Assembly (NCBI RefSeq): GCF_017877135.1
Contig: NZ_JAGIPH010000006.1
Location: 62,001-126,000, forward strand
Reading direction: 5' to 3'
DNA length: 64,000 bases
Source: Neorhizobium galegae
Lineage (GTDB): Bacteria > Pseudomonadota > Alphaproteobacteria > Rhizobiales > Rhizobiaceae
Position 1 is the first letter of the stretch. Each line of letters begins with the position of its first letter. Positions 1 to 8,997 of this stretch are shown here, in pieces. The notes below the pieces were generated by a model, which was not told the origin of the DNA, searched no databases, and saw only the letters and a list, made by a program, of their open reading frames with translations. The position numbers were made by a program, and so were the translations under genes.

Positions 1-960
1 AGCAGTTCGCTTTTCGTGCAGGTGGCCGATTCGCTCGATCATCGCCAGGAGGCGGCGCTGGAAGGCATGACCGCGCTTCTCATGCCGATCCTGGTGCTGC
101 TGCCGATCAGCATCGCGGCGATCTGGTGGATCGTCCGGCGCGCCCTTTTGCCGGTCGACCGGCTGCGGGCGGAAATTGCCATGAAGGACAGCGGCAACCT
201 CTCCCCTGTCGAACTCGACGACCTGCCGCAGGAAATCCAGCCGATCAGCCAGTCTGTCAACGTGCTTCTGCAACGTCTGACGTCGGCGCTCGAGGCGGAA
301 CGGGAACTGACGGCCAACAGCGCCCACGAGCTTCGCACGCCGATTGCCGGCGCGCGGGCGCAGGTGGAAGTGCTGCTCGAAGAATTGCCGGAAGGCAGCG
401 CCCGCGAGCATGCCAAGCGCGCCGATGGTGCGCTTCGCCGGCTGGCGGCGCTCAATGAAAAGCTGCTGCAGCTGTCACGCGCCGAGGCCGGCATCGGCGC
501 CGGCCGCGAAACCAACGATCTCGTGCCGATCGTCGACATGATGGTCGATGAGTTCAACCGCTCCGGGCCGCTGAAGGGCCGCATCCGCTACCACCGCGGC
601 ACGGACGACCATCTGCACTGGCCGGCGGATCCGGACGCCTTTGCCATCGTGCTGCGTAATCTCATCGAAAATGCCGGCCTGCACGGGCTTGGCGAGGCGC
701 CCATCGACGTCTTTGTCGAGGACGGCCAATCGGTGCGCGTCAGCAACGCCTCGCCGGCACTCTCCGATGCCGAGCTTTCGCAGCTTCGCCAGCGCTTTGC
801 CCGCGGCAATGACCGCGCCCCCGGCTCCGGCCTCGGCCTTGCGATCGCCGACCGGCTGGTGACGCAGATGGGCGCAAGCCTCGTCCTGTCCTGCAGGAGC
901 CGCAATGGCCGCGACCACGTATTTCACGCGACCGTGCAATTTGGCGAACCGGCCGCCTGA
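1..960 (+). CDS. Sensor histidine kinase, C-terminal part (5' end outside window)
   Basis: The reading frame is open from base 1, so the true start lies upstream. A membrane segment (about nt 70-140) is followed by a short linker and the dimerisation domain, with the H box SAHELRTP (phospho-accepting His codon at 325-327). The N box NLIENAGLHG (near nt 658) and the G box GSGLGLAIA (near nt 823) form the ATP-binding domain. The order TM, HisKA, HATPase is that of a QseC/TctE-like two-component kinase. The partner response regulator is probably upstream, outside the window. The signal sensed cannot be inferred. The gene is convergent with the allophanate hydrolase that follows. Confidence 0.9.
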   Translation, partial: SSSLFVQVADSLDHRQEAALEGMTALLMPILVLLPISIAAIWWIVRRALLPVDRLRAEIAMKDSGNLSPVELDDLPQEIQPISQSVNVLLQRLTSALEAERELTANSAHELRTPIAGARAQVEVLLEELPEGSAREHAKRADGALRRLAALNEKLLQLSRAEAGIGAGRETNDLVPIVDMMVDEFNRSGPLKGRIRYHRGTDDHLHWPADPDAFAIVLRNLIENAGLHGLGEAPIDVFVEDGQSVRVSNASPALSDAELSQLRQRFARGNDRAPGSGLGLAIADRLVTQMGASLVLSCRSRNGRDHVFHATVQFGEPAA

Positions 961-1013
961 GACAATGAGAGCAAGGGGCGGGCCTGATTATGCCAGCCTC
1001 CAGTCTTTTGCCG

Positions 1014-2819
1014 CTAGGAGGATTTGCGCGACGCGATATAGGCGCGCCAGCCGCCAAGCGCCGTCACCTCCTGCGCACCTTGAATGGCATAGGGTTCGCA
1101 GAGGAAGCCGGACACCTGGCTGCCATCCTCCAGCGTCACCTTGCCGATGCCAAGCGGCGCCGGAATGTTCTGCACGAAGCGCCCGAAGGCGGCGGGCGTC
1201 ACTTTCCAGACCTCGACCTCGAGCCCTTGCCCCTTAAAACCGGGGTCGCGGATGAGGCCGGGCTTCGGCGGCGTGGTGTTGGGCAGCACGTAAAGCCGGT
1301 AATCCCCGGAGGTGCGGCAGGTTTTGAACAGCGTGCCGCCGGGCCCGGTCAGTTCGTGGTTGAGCGGCATGCCCGTCAGATGCGCGCCGACCACCATGAT
1401 GGTGACGAGGCCGTCATCGGCTGCGGCCACTTTCGAGGCCTCCGGCAGGACTGCCACCTTGTCCTTGCCCATGCCGCAGGAGGCGGCGCGGTGGAGGGCA
1501 TCGGCAAACGGCGCCAGCGCATCGTCGGAAAAGGAGGGACCGAAAAGGGTCACGCCGCTTGGCAGGCCATCCGCGCCAAAACCGCCGGGAACGGCAATGG
1601 CCGCATAGCCGAAGAGGTTGGCAAAGTTGGTATAACGGCCGAAATGGCTGTTCCTGACGATCGGATCGGCCAGCATCGCCTCCACCGTATAGGTGGTGGG
1701 CGACGTCGGCAGCATCAGCAGGTCGAGCTTTTCCCATTCGGCAAGCGCTTTCTGGCGCAGGTGCCCGAGCCTATACTGTCCCTCGAAGGCATCGACGGCA
1801 TCGTAGGCCTTCGCGCCCTCGATGATCTTGCGCACCGTCGGGTCGACATCATCGGCGTTCGTCCCGAAGAAATCCTTGACCGCCGCCAGACGCTCAGCAA
1901 CCCAGGGGCCATTGTAGAGCAGTTCGGCCGCCTGACGAAACGGCGCATAATCGAAGGGCACGATGGTGGCGCCCAGGGATTTCGCCCGGGCGATTGCCGC
2001 ATCATAGAGCGCCTCGACGGCGACATTGCCGAAGAACTCGCGCTCCGCCCCGTCCAGCACGCCGATGCGCAGGCCGCTTGTCGGAAGTGCAACGGGCGTG
2101 GGTTTGCGGGAATAGGGATCGCCCGCGTCATAGCCCTCCATTACCTTGCGGATGGCTGCGCCATCGCCGACGGTCGCGGCAAAGACGGTCACCACATCGA
2201 CGCTGCGGCAGGCCGGCACGACGCCGACATTCGGCACCAGCCCCGGCGTCGGCTTGATGCCGACAAGATTGTTGAAGGCGGCCGGCACGCGGCCGGAGCC
2301 TGCCGTATCCGTGCCGAGCGCAAAGCTTGCAAGACCCGACGCCACCGCAACGGCCGAGCCGGAGGAAGAGCCGCCCGACACATAGGCCTTGTCGAAGACC
2401 GAGCGCGGCGCGCCATAGGGCGAGCGGGTGCCGTTGAGGCCCGTTGCGAACTGGTCGAGATTGGTCTTGCCGATCACGAGGGCGCCCGCGGCTCTCAGGC
2501 GCGCCACGACGGTCGCATCCTGTTGTGCCGCGTAGGCAAAAGCCGGGCAGGCCGCCGTCGTCGGCAGGCCCGCCACATCGATATTGTCCTTTACCGCAAA
2601 CGGAATACCCCAAAGCGGCAGGCTGTTTGGTTGCGGGTGGGAGACGAGCAGATCGCACGCTGCGCCACGCAGATCCTCATCCGGCGTCTCGGTGATGAAC
2701 ACGGCCGGATCGTCCGAGGCCTTGCGGCGGGCAATCACCTCTTCCACGAGATCGAGCGGAGACAATCCTTCGGCATAAAGCGCCTTCAGCGCAGCAAGAT
2801 CGAGAATGGCGGGGATCAT
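1014..2819 (-). CDS. atzF: Allophanate hydrolase (active-site complete)
   Basis: This 601-residue protein should hydrolyse allophanate (N-carboxyurea) to ammonia and CO2, the last step of urea-carboxylase, biuret and cyanurate breakdown. The N-terminal amidase-signature domain has Lys77 (FAVKDN), cis-Ser151 (GGSSSGS) and nucleophile Ser175 (DTAGSGR). The 74- and 24-residue spacings match Lys91/Ser165/Ser189 of Pseudomonas AtzF. The C-terminal AtzF domain (about 480-601, including GDYRLY and WRAYIAS) is complete. The start at 2819 is chosen because GGAGG lies 7 bases upstream; a longer frame to 2936 has no such site. A sigma-54-type promoter and an ATTGCATACAAT palindrome precede it. It stands alone, with no urea carboxylase next to it. 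A second, altered copy lies at 29620. Confidence 0.93.
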   Translation of the reverse strand: MIPAILDLAALKALYAEGLSPLDLVEEVIARRKASDDPAVFITETPDEDLRGAACDLLVSHPQPNSLPLWGIPFAVKDNIDVAGLPTTAACPAFAYAAQQDATVVARLRAAGALVIGKTNLDQFATGLNGTRSPYGAPRSVFDKAYVSGGSSSGSAVAVASGLASFALGTDTAGSGRVPAAFNNLVGIKPTPGLVPNVGVVPACRSVDVVTVFAATVGDGAAIRKVMEGYDAGDPYSRKPTPVALPTSGLRIGVLDGAEREFFGNVAVEALYDAAIARAKSLGATIVPFDYAPFRQAAELLYNGPWVAERLAAVKDFFGTNADDVDPTVRKIIEGAKAYDAVDAFEGQYRLGHLRQKALAEWEKLDLLMLPTSPTTYTVEAMLADPIVRNSHFGRYTNFANLFGYAAIAVPGGFGADGLPSGVTLFGPSFSDDALAPFADALHRAASCGMGKDKVAVLPEASKVAAADDGLVTIMVVGAHLTGMPLNHELTGPGGTLFKTCRTSGDYRLYVLPNTTPPKPGLIRDPGFKGQGLEVEVWKVTPAAFGRFVQNIPAPLGIGKVTLEDGSQVSGFLCEPYAIQGAQEVTALGGWRAYIASRKSS

Positions 2820-2861
2820 CTCATTTCCTCCAGAACAGAAAGCTTCATTCAAAACCTTCGC

Positions 2862-2878
2862 AGCAATCGACATGCCAA
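2862..2878 (-). promoter_or_regulatory. Sigma-54 promoter of atzF
   Basis: On the minus strand the sequence reads TTGGCATGTCGATTGCT. Compared with the RpoN consensus YTGGCACGrNNNTTGCW it has one change (C to T in the -24 block) and correct spacing. Transcription would start near 2850, about 30 bases before the atzF start codon and upstream of its Shine-Dalgarno. This fits control by nitrogen status. Confidence 0.6.
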
Positions 2879-2925
2879 CCCGAAATGCCGCAATTGCGGG
2901 ACATCGACACTGACAGACAGCGCCT

Positions 2926-2937
2926 ATTGCATACAAT
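2926..2937. promoter_or_regulatory. ATTGCATACAAT palindrome, candidate operator or enhancer
   Basis: The site is an inverted repeat (ATTG-CATA-CAAT) lying about 50 bases upstream of the -24 element of atzF and about 160 bases upstream of the divergent gene at 3099. Eleven of its bases recur at 39968 upstream of the BMP operon. The shape resembles FCD-type GntR operators (ATTG...CAAT), so the GntR regulator at 31372 is a candidate binder. A role as a sigma-54 activator site is also possible. Confidence 0.5.
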
Positions 2938-3098
2938 CACCCTCACAATGCCTATTTTTTAATCTTTTTTTGCTGAGTCGCAAGAGCCTCCGATTTCTTA
3001 CCCGTAAGCAATCACTGAAACGTGCCCGCAAATCCCATAGCCGTCCTTTACCGCTGTGCTAGACTTCGACACTGACGCCCGGTTGTGACGAGGTTGCG

Positions 3099-3956
3099 AT
3101 GCTTGCCACACTTGCCATGCTTCTGACCCTAAGTGCAGGTGCGCCGCCGGCGGACCTGCCAGACAAAAATCCAACGGCCACGCCTGTTGCCGCGACCGCG
3201 CCGGGCCTTCACGCAGCCGGAACAGCCCCTGGCGCAGGCGGCGGAGATGTCGATGTGGAACTGGTGCTGGCCGTCGATACCTCCCGCTCGATGGATTACG
3301 ACGAGATGCGCGTCCAGCGCGAGGGCTATATCAGCGCCCTCCAGCACGGCGAATTCATCACCGCGGTGCGCGGCGGCCTCCTCGGCAGGATTGCCATTTC
3401 CTATTTCGAATGGGCCGGAGAGGTCGATCCGTCTTCGGTCATCGACTGGCAGGTGATCGAAACGCCGGAAGATGCGGCAGCCTTTGCGGCAAAGCTTGCC
3501 GCCCGGCCGATTGCCACGCAGCGGCGCACCTCGATCTCCGCCGCCATTGCCTATGGCACGACAAGCCTCGTCTCCAACCGCTATCGCGGCATGCGCCAGG
3601 TGATCGACGTGTCCGGCGACGGGCCGAACAATATCGGGGAGCCGGTGGCGCCGATGCGCGACAAGGCGGTGGAGGCCGGCGTCATCATCAACGGGCTCGC
3701 CATCATGCTGCGCCCCTCCGCCACCATGGGCGGTCTCGACAAATATTATGGCGACTGCGTCATCGGCGGGCCCGGCTCCTTCGTGCTGCCGGTCCACAAC
3801 GCAGAGGATTTTGCCGTTGCCATCCGCCGCAAGCTGGTGATGGAAGTAAGCGGCCTCACGCCCGCCAAAGTTCACCGCATCGCAACCGCCGCCCGCCCCG
3901 CAACGACCGATTGTCTGTTGGGCGAGCAGCAATGGCGCGAGTTTTTCGATCCGTAA
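3099..3956 (+). CDS. DUF1194 von Willebrand factor A domain protein, probably exported
   Basis: This is a 285-residue protein whose N-terminus is hydrophobic (MLATLAMLLTLSAGA), probably a signal peptide, followed by a Pro/Ala-rich linker. A vWA-like domain starts near residue 50, with the MIDAS metal-binding motif DTSRSMD and later DVSGDGPNN. These features and the length match DUF1194, a family common in Rhizobiales whose function is not known. vWA domains usually mediate metal-dependent protein binding. It is divergent from atzF and convergent with the SDR gene (11-base gap). No operon partner is visible, and the gene's role cannot be inferred. Confidence 0.8.
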   Translation: MLATLAMLLTLSAGAPPADLPDKNPTATPVAATAPGLHAAGTAPGAGGGDVDVELVLAVDTSRSMDYDEMRVQREGYISALQHGEFITAVRGGLLGRIAISYFEWAGEVDPSSVIDWQVIETPEDAAAFAAKLAARPIATQRRTSISAAIAYGTTSLVSNRYRGMRQVIDVSGDGPNNIGEPVAPMRDKAVEAGVIINGLAIMLRPSATMGGLDKYYGDCVIGGPGSFVLPVHNAEDFAVAIRRKLVMEVSGLTPAKVHRIATAARPATTDCLLGEQQWREFFDP

Positions 3957-3967
3957 GGCGGACGCCC

Positions 3968-4747
3968 CTAGCGCAGGAGCCCCTGCCCGCCATCCACATA
4001 GATCTCCGTGCCGGTCACATGGCGCGAGGCGTCCGAGGCGAGGAAGACGATGACTTCGGCAACATCGGCGCTCGCACCGGGTTTGCCGTCGCGCAGGGGA
4101 ATCTCGCCGGCCGGGAATTCAGCCGGGATCTTCGTTTCCTCGACATGGCGCTTGTCGGTGTTGTCGTCGATCTGCGTCTCGATCTGGCCGGGGCAGACGG
4201 CGTTGACACGGATGTGGTGGCGGCCGAGTTCCAGCGCCAGCTGCTTGACGATCGCCACCTGCGCCGCTTTCGTCGCCGTATAGGCGGTGGCACCGGGCGA
4301 GGTGAAGGTGCGGTTGCCGTTGATGGACGAGACGACGACAATGGCGCCGCCCTGTTTCTTCAGATGCGGCACGGCATGATGCAGCGTGAGATAGGTGCCG
4401 CGCAGGTTGACCGCAATCGTCTTGTCGAACTCCTCCGGCTTCAGGTCATCGATCGGTGCCCAGACGCCGTTGATCCCGGCATTCGCCACCACCAGGTCGA
4501 GACGGCCGTAATGGTCGATCAGCATCTGCAGGGCCGCCTTCATCTCGATGTCGCTTGAGACGTCGGCGGTAATGGTCAGCGCATCGCCACCCTCGGCGCG
4601 CAGCGCGTCTGCGGCTTTTTTGAGTTCGCTTTCCGTATGGCCGAGAAGCGCCACCTTGGCACCCTGCCCTGCCAGCAAACGCGCAGCCGCATGGCCAATG
4701 CCGGACCCAGCGCCGGTGACGAGAGCAACTTTCGATGTGAGGTCCAT
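3968..4747 (-). CDS. SDR-family oxidoreductase
   Basis: This 259-residue protein is a classical short-chain dehydrogenase. It has the NAD(P) loop TGAGSGIG (about 11-18), NAG (about 88-90), catalytic Ser in VVSSING and the YxxxK pair in YTATK. The C-terminal VTGTEIYVDGG segment is typical of the FabG/glucose-dehydrogenase-like group. Substrate cannot be told from sequence. The gene is monocistronic and divergent from the MarR gene, sharing the 4748-4953 intergenic region, so it could be under the same MarR control. Confidence 0.88.
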   Translation of the reverse strand: MDLTSKVALVTGAGSGIGHAAARLLAGQGAKVALLGHTESELKKAADALRAEGGDALTITADVSSDIEMKAALQMLIDHYGRLDLVVANAGINGVWAPIDDLKPEEFDKTIAVNLRGTYLTLHHAVPHLKKQGGAIVVVSSINGNRTFTSPGATAYTATKAAQVAIVKQLALELGRHHIRVNAVCPGQIETQIDDNTDKRHVEETKIPAEFPAGEIPLRDGKPGASADVAEVIVFLASDASRHVTGTEIYVDGGQGLLR

Positions 4748-4906
4748 GAACCTGTCCTTTCTCTATCCGTCCCTGCGGTCTGGCGGGCGAACGGGAAGAC
4801 GCCGCAAATGGTTCCTGATCGAGGCAGCGCTGCACCCGTATCCGACCGCGCGGGGATGAGATGCGGTTTCCTCGGACAGGAGCGCGAGGGGTCTTGAAAA
4901 GAAAGG

Positions 4907-4940
4907 TTAGCGCACTATCTATTTTTCATTAGCATACTAA
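4907..4940. promoter_or_regulatory. Candidate MarR operator pair
   Basis: Two related sites, TTAGCGCACTA (4907-4917) and the palindrome TTAGCATACTAA (4929-4940), are spaced 22 bases apart, two helical turns. They are bracketed by GGTTAG and CTAACC. The position, 14-47 bases upstream of the MarR start codon, fits autoregulation by a MarR dimer. Confidence 0.5.
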
Positions 4941-4953
4941 CCTTAAGTGCCCC

Positions 4954-5412
4954 ATGGAAAATGACCGCAAGCTGACCGCCGACTTTCTTGAATCGCTGAC
5001 CAAGGCCAGCCGCAAGATCCGCACTGCCTTCAACCAGCAGGTGACGGCCAATGGCCTGACCTATCCGCGCGCTCGCGCACTGCTTCGGCTGTCGCGGCGC
5101 GAATGCATGACGCAGAGCGAACTGGCGCTGGAACTGGAACTGGAACAGGCGACACTCGTTCGCCTTCTCGATCGCATGGAAGAAAACGGCATCATCGAGC
5201 GGCGACCGGATCTCTCCGACCGCCGCGTCAAGCAGGTGGCGCTGACGGCCCATGGGCGCGAACAGGCAGCCTTCGTGCAAGCCATCGGCGAGCGTCTGCG
5301 CGAGCGGATTTTCGAAGGTCTCGACCCTGAGCAACTCAGCACGTCGATCAACGTTCTGGAACTGCTTTCCGAGCGTGTGGCCGATCTGGAGATTTTTGAT
5401 GTCGCACCCTAA
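4954..5412 (+). CDS. MarR-family transcriptional regulator of efflux operon
   Basis: This 152-residue protein has the MarR winged helix: recognition helix region LALELELEQATLVRLLDRME, then wing residues RRPDLSDRRVKQVALT. It heads an operon with MFS and HlyD genes and overlaps the MFS gene by 14 bases. The layout matches emrR-emrB-emrA-type drug efflux operons, in which the MarR protein represses the pump until a phenolic or other toxic ligand binds. Palindromic sites just upstream suggest autoregulation. The ligand is unknown. Confidence 0.88.
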   Translation: MENDRKLTADFLESLTKASRKIRTAFNQQVTANGLTYPRARALLRLSRRECMTQSELALELELEQATLVRLLDRMEENGIIERRPDLSDRRVKQVALTAHGREQAAFVQAIGERLRERIFEGLDPEQLSTSINVLELLSERVADLEIFDVAP

Positions 5413-7081
5413 TGACGAGCCTGATCAAAAGCCTCTGCGGCAAGACGTGCAAAAGCGCCCCGGCCAGGAACCGATGCCGGCGCCGGCACCGTTTCAGCCG
5501 CGCCCGCCGGCGCTGATGGCAGCCTATATGCTGGCCGCCACGCTGATTGCGCTGACGCAGGGGCTTGGGCTTAGCCTTCTGTCCAACAATATCCAGCAGG
5601 TGGCGGGCCCGCTTGAAGTCACGCAGGTGGAAGCCACCTGGCTGATTGCCGCCTACATGATCCCCAATGCCAGCCTGACGCTGATGCTGTTCAAGCTGAG
5701 GGCCCAGTTCGGCCTGCGCAAATTTGCCGAAATTTCCATCGTGACCTATGCCGTCATCAGTCTTGGTCATCTCTGGGCCGGAAGTTTTGAAAGCGCGCTG
5801 GTGCTGCGCTTCTTTGCCGGGGCGGCCGCCGCGCCCATGTCGTCGCTTGCCTTCCTCTACATGCTGGAAACCGTGCCGCCGGCGCGCAAGTTGAACCTTG
5901 GCCTGTGTCTGGCGCTGACGGCGCTTGCCCTGCCGACGCCGGTTGCCGGTCTTCTGTCGCCGACGCTGCTCGATCTCGGCGGCTGGCATGCCTTTTACCT
6001 GCTCGAACTCGGGCTGGCGCTCGTCTGCCTTGCCTTCATCTACCGGCTGCCGCTGAACTCCCCGCCGCGCGCCAAGGTGATCAGTCTTCTCGATGTCGTA
6101 AGCTACGGATTTCTGGCCATCGGGCTTGGCACTGTAGCCGTCGTGCTCACCGTCGGGCGGCTCTACTGGTGGATGGAAGCGCCGTGGATCGGCTGGCTGC
6201 TGGTTATCGGCTTTGCAAGCCTGACCGTGATGGCCCTGATCGAGCTCAACCGCCGCAACCAGCTTCTCGACATCCGCTGGCTGACTTCACGCGAGATCGT
6301 GCATTTCACCGGCGTGCTGCTCGTCTTCCGGCTGATCCTCTCGGAACAGTCGAGCGGGGCGATCGGCATGTTCCGCACCATGGGCCTGCTCAGCGACCAG
6401 ATGCAGGGCCTATACCTCGTCATTCTTGCCGCAAGCGTCGTCTCGGGCCTTCTCTGCGCTCTCTTGATGAAGCCCGGCCGCGAGCCCGCCATCCATGCCG
6501 CAGCGCTGATCATGCTGGCCATCGGCAGCTACATGGACAGCGGATCGACCGTGCTCACACGACCGGAACAGGTCTATGTCAGCCAGATGCTGATCAGCTT
6601 TGCGAGCGGGCTTTTCCTGCCGCCGGCCTTGGCAATCGGCTTTTCGGCGGCGTTGAAGCGCGGGCCGAACTATATCCTCAGCTTCATCATCGTTTTCCTC
6701 ACCACCCAGAAGGTCGGCGGTTATCTCGGCAGCGCGCTTTACGGAACCTTCGTGCAATGGCGCGAACAGTTTCACTCGTTCCGCATTGTGTCCCGGCTTG
6801 CCGGCTCCGATCCGCTGGTGGCCGCCCGACTGCAGCAATATGTCGGCGCCTATGCGCGGGTCACGACCGATCCCGTGTTGCGCAATGCGCAGGGCGCAAG
6901 CCTGTTTTCCAAGCAAGTGCAGCAGCAGGCCTATGTGCTCGCCTATAACGACGCCTTCCTGATGACGGCCCTGCTTTCGTGCGCCGCCCTCGTCGTTCTC
7001 GTTCTCCATCTCCTCATTCGCCACAGAGATCGGTGGCTGCCCGGCCGGCCGGCTGAGGCCCCAGCCGACGCCACGGCCTGA
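5399..7081 (+). CDS. MFS efflux transporter, DHA2/EmrB type
   Basis: The start at 5399 (protein begins MSHPNDEPDQ) is preceded by GGAG 7 bases upstream and overlaps the MarR gene by 14 bases. The 560-residue protein has a hydrophilic N-terminus of about 45 residues. Many hydrophobic segments follow, compatible with the 14-helix DHA2 topology (for example MLAATLIALTQGLGLSLL, AVVLTVGRLYWWM, FLMTALLSCAALVVLVLHLL). Its HlyD partner follows, so it probably drives drug or metabolite export through a tripartite pump. No outer-membrane TolC gene is adjacent. Confidence 0.87.
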   Translation: MSHPNDEPDQKPLRQDVQKRPGQEPMPAPAPFQPRPPALMAAYMLAATLIALTQGLGLSLLSNNIQQVAGPLEVTQVEATWLIAAYMIPNASLTLMLFKLRAQFGLRKFAEISIVTYAVISLGHLWAGSFESALVLRFFAGAAAAPMSSLAFLYMLETVPPARKLNLGLCLALTALALPTPVAGLLSPTLLDLGGWHAFYLLELGLALVCLAFIYRLPLNSPPRAKVISLLDVVSYGFLAIGLGTVAVVLTVGRLYWWMEAPWIGWLLVIGFASLTVMALIELNRRNQLLDIRWLTSREIVHFTGVLLVFRLILSEQSSGAIGMFRTMGLLSDQMQGLYLVILAASVVSGLLCALLMKPGREPAIHAAALIMLAIGSYMDSGSTVLTRPEQVYVSQMLISFASGLFLPPALAIGFSAALKRGPNYILSFIIVFLTTQKVGGYLGSALYGTFVQWREQFHSFRIVSRLAGSDPLVAARLQQYVGAYARVTTDPVLRNAQGASLFSKQVQQQAYVLAYNDAFLMTALLSCAALVVLVLHLLIRHRDRWLPGRPAEAPADATA

Positions 7082-7122
7082 TCTCTCGTTTGCCCCCTTT
7101 GCCCCCTTCGGAACAACCTGCC

Positions 7123-8190
7123 ATGACCCAGTTCTTTCGCTCCATCGCCACCTATGTCGCGCTTGCCATTGGCGCCGCCGGCGTGATCATCGTCCTTTTC
7201 GTCTTCAACCTGCCGCCCTTCCACGGCAGTGTCGAAACCACCAATGATGCCTATGTGCGCGGCCAGGTGACGCTGATCAGCCCGCAGCTTGCCGGCTATG
7301 TGGTGGATGTGCCGCGCAAGGACTATCAAACCGTCAAGACCGGTGACCTGATCGCGCAGATCGACGACCGCATCTACGTGCAGAAGCTTGCCCAGGCCAA
7401 GGCGGCACTTGCCAAGGAGGAGGCAGCGCTTGCCAATTCCGAGCAGGCGCGCAAATCCAACGAGGCCAAGATCGTCTCGGCCAAGGCCGCCATCGAAAGC
7501 GCCAATGCGAGCCTCACGGCGGCGCGCACCACCTATGAGCGCACGCAGGCGCTTCTCGAGCGCAATATTTCAACCCAGAGCGAATCGGAGAAGAACCGCG
7601 CCGCACTCGATCAGGCGCAGGCAGCGCTCCATCAGGCGGAAGCGGCCGAACTGGTGGCCGAACAGGACCTGAACACCACCATCGTCTCGCGCCGGTCGCT
7701 GGAAGCCGCCGTCGACAGCGCCCGCGCCGCCGTGGCACTTGCCGAAATCGACCTGCAGAACACCCGCATCACCGCGCCGCAGGATGGCACGCTCGGCGAA
7801 ATATCGGCTCGCATCGGCCAGTATGTCTCGATTGGCACGCAGATCGCCTCTCTCGTGCCGGAGCGGATCTGGGTCGTCGCCAATTTCAAGGAAACCCAGC
7901 TTGCCGGCATGCAGGCCGGCCAGGCGGTGACCTTTACCGTGGACGCGCTCGGCCACCAGACGCTCAAGGGCCGCATCGAGCGCTTTGCGCCGGCCACGGG
8001 CTCGGAATTCAGCGTCATCAAGTCGGATAACGCGACGGGCAATTTTACCAAGATCGCCCAGCGCATTCCCGTGCGCATCGCCATCGATCCGGACCAGCCG
8101 TTGAAGGACCGGCTGGTGCCCGGCATGTCGGTCGTTGCCCGCATCGATCTGGCGCAGGCGCAACCGGCAGAAGCGGTTGCGGCCCGCTGA
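7123..8190 (+). CDS. HlyD/EmrA-family membrane-fusion protein
   Basis: This 355-residue protein has one N-terminal membrane helix (about 6-28). It then has the barrel/lipoyl half-motif (TTNDAYVRGQVTLISPQLAG), a long Ala/Glu-rich coiled coil (about 90-200) and the second lipoyl/barrel part (ITAPQDGTLGEISARIGQYV, then WVVANFKETQL). This is the EmrA pattern, linking an inner-membrane MFS pump to an outer-membrane channel. The ATG at 7123 is preferred; a TTG 33 bases earlier is possible but lacks a better ribosome site. It is the last gene of the MarR-MFS-HlyD operon. Confidence 0.9.
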   Translation: MTQFFRSIATYVALAIGAAGVIIVLFVFNLPPFHGSVETTNDAYVRGQVTLISPQLAGYVVDVPRKDYQTVKTGDLIAQIDDRIYVQKLAQAKAALAKEEAALANSEQARKSNEAKIVSAKAAIESANASLTAARTTYERTQALLERNISTQSESEKNRAALDQAQAALHQAEAAELVAEQDLNTTIVSRRSLEAAVDSARAAVALAEIDLQNTRITAPQDGTLGEISARIGQYVSIGTQIASLVPERIWVVANFKETQLAGMQAGQAVTFTVDALGHQTLKGRIERFAPATGSEFSVIKSDNATGNFTKIAQRIPVRIAIDPDQPLKDRLVPGMSVVARIDLAQAQPAEAVAAR

Positions 8191-8196
8191 GAACGC

Positions 8197-8997
8197 CTAG
8201 GCCGGCTGGCGCCGTTTCAGCAGCACATTGGCGAGCACCAGCCCGACGCAGAAGACCGACAGCAGGAAGATCGCGCCGGACATGGCATAGATGGTGGGCG
8301 ATGCGCCGGAATTCATCTTTCCAAACAGAACCACCGGCAGCGTGTTCTGCCGGCCGGCCAGATAGAAGGCGCGGGTAAACTCGTTGAGCGACAGAAGAAA
8401 CGAGAAGATGAAGGCGCTGACAAGGCCCGGGCGGATGAGCGGCAGGGTGACATCCCGGAACTGCTGCCAGCGGTTCGCCCCCAGATCAGCCGCCGCCATC
8501 AGATAGGACCGGCGCACCACGCCAAAGCTTGTGAGAATGACGATGAAGGCAAAAGGCAGCGCCCAGAGCAGGTGCCCGCCGATCACCGTCAGCAGGCCGG
8601 CCTTGACGCCGGCGCGCTGGAAGACGGCCGAGAGCGCCAGCCCCTGGATGACGCCCGGCACGAACATCGGCAACAGCACCGTCAGAAACCAGGCGGCGCG
8701 GCGCGCATGCAGTTCCACATAGGCAAGTGCGGCCATGAGGGAAAGGAGTGTTGCGGCAAAGGCCGTGGCGGCGGCAATCAGCAGCGATTGCTCGAGCGCT
8801 GCGATCAGCTGCTTTTCGCCCGCAAGCGCCAGATACCATTTCAGCGTCACGTCTGCGACATGCGGCAGCGCCGGCTGCAGAGCCGGGTTGAACGAGACCC
8901 CGAGGAGGTAGAGCGGCGGCGCGTAGATGACGGCAAGACCGAGACAGGTAATCGTCCAGATCAGCGCGCGCGACAGCGTGCCTTCGCCCCTCATCAT
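8197..8997 (-). CDS. ABC transporter permease, PotC-like
   Basis: This 266-residue inner-membrane protein has about six helices and the EAA loop AAADLGANRWQQF...LPLIRPG that contacts the ATPase. It is the last gene of the operon starting at hyuB. Its start overlaps the stop of the PotB-like gene by ATGA. The family imports polyamines and related compounds. Here the neighbouring hydantoinase subunits suggest a cyclic amide or similar substrate. Confidence 0.9.
   Translation of the reverse strand: MMRGEGTLSRALIWTITCLGLAVIYAPPLYLLGVSFNPALQPALPHVADVTLKWYLALAGEKQLIAALEQSLLIAAATAFAATLLSLMAALAYVELHARRAAWFLTVLLPMFVPGVIQGLALSAVFQRAGVKAGLLTVIGGHLLWALPFAFIVILTSFGVVRRSYLMAAADLGANRWQQFRDVTLPLIRPGLVSAFIFSFLLSLNEFTRAFYLAGRQNTLPVVLFGKMNSGASPTIYAMSGAIFLLSVFCVGLVLANVLLKRRQPA

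Noticed and set aside
990-3062. 690-codon plus-strand frame
   Set aside because: It is the antisense shadow of atzF, rich in Arg/Gly/His/Ala without recognisable domains. Such antisense frames are common in high-GC DNA.
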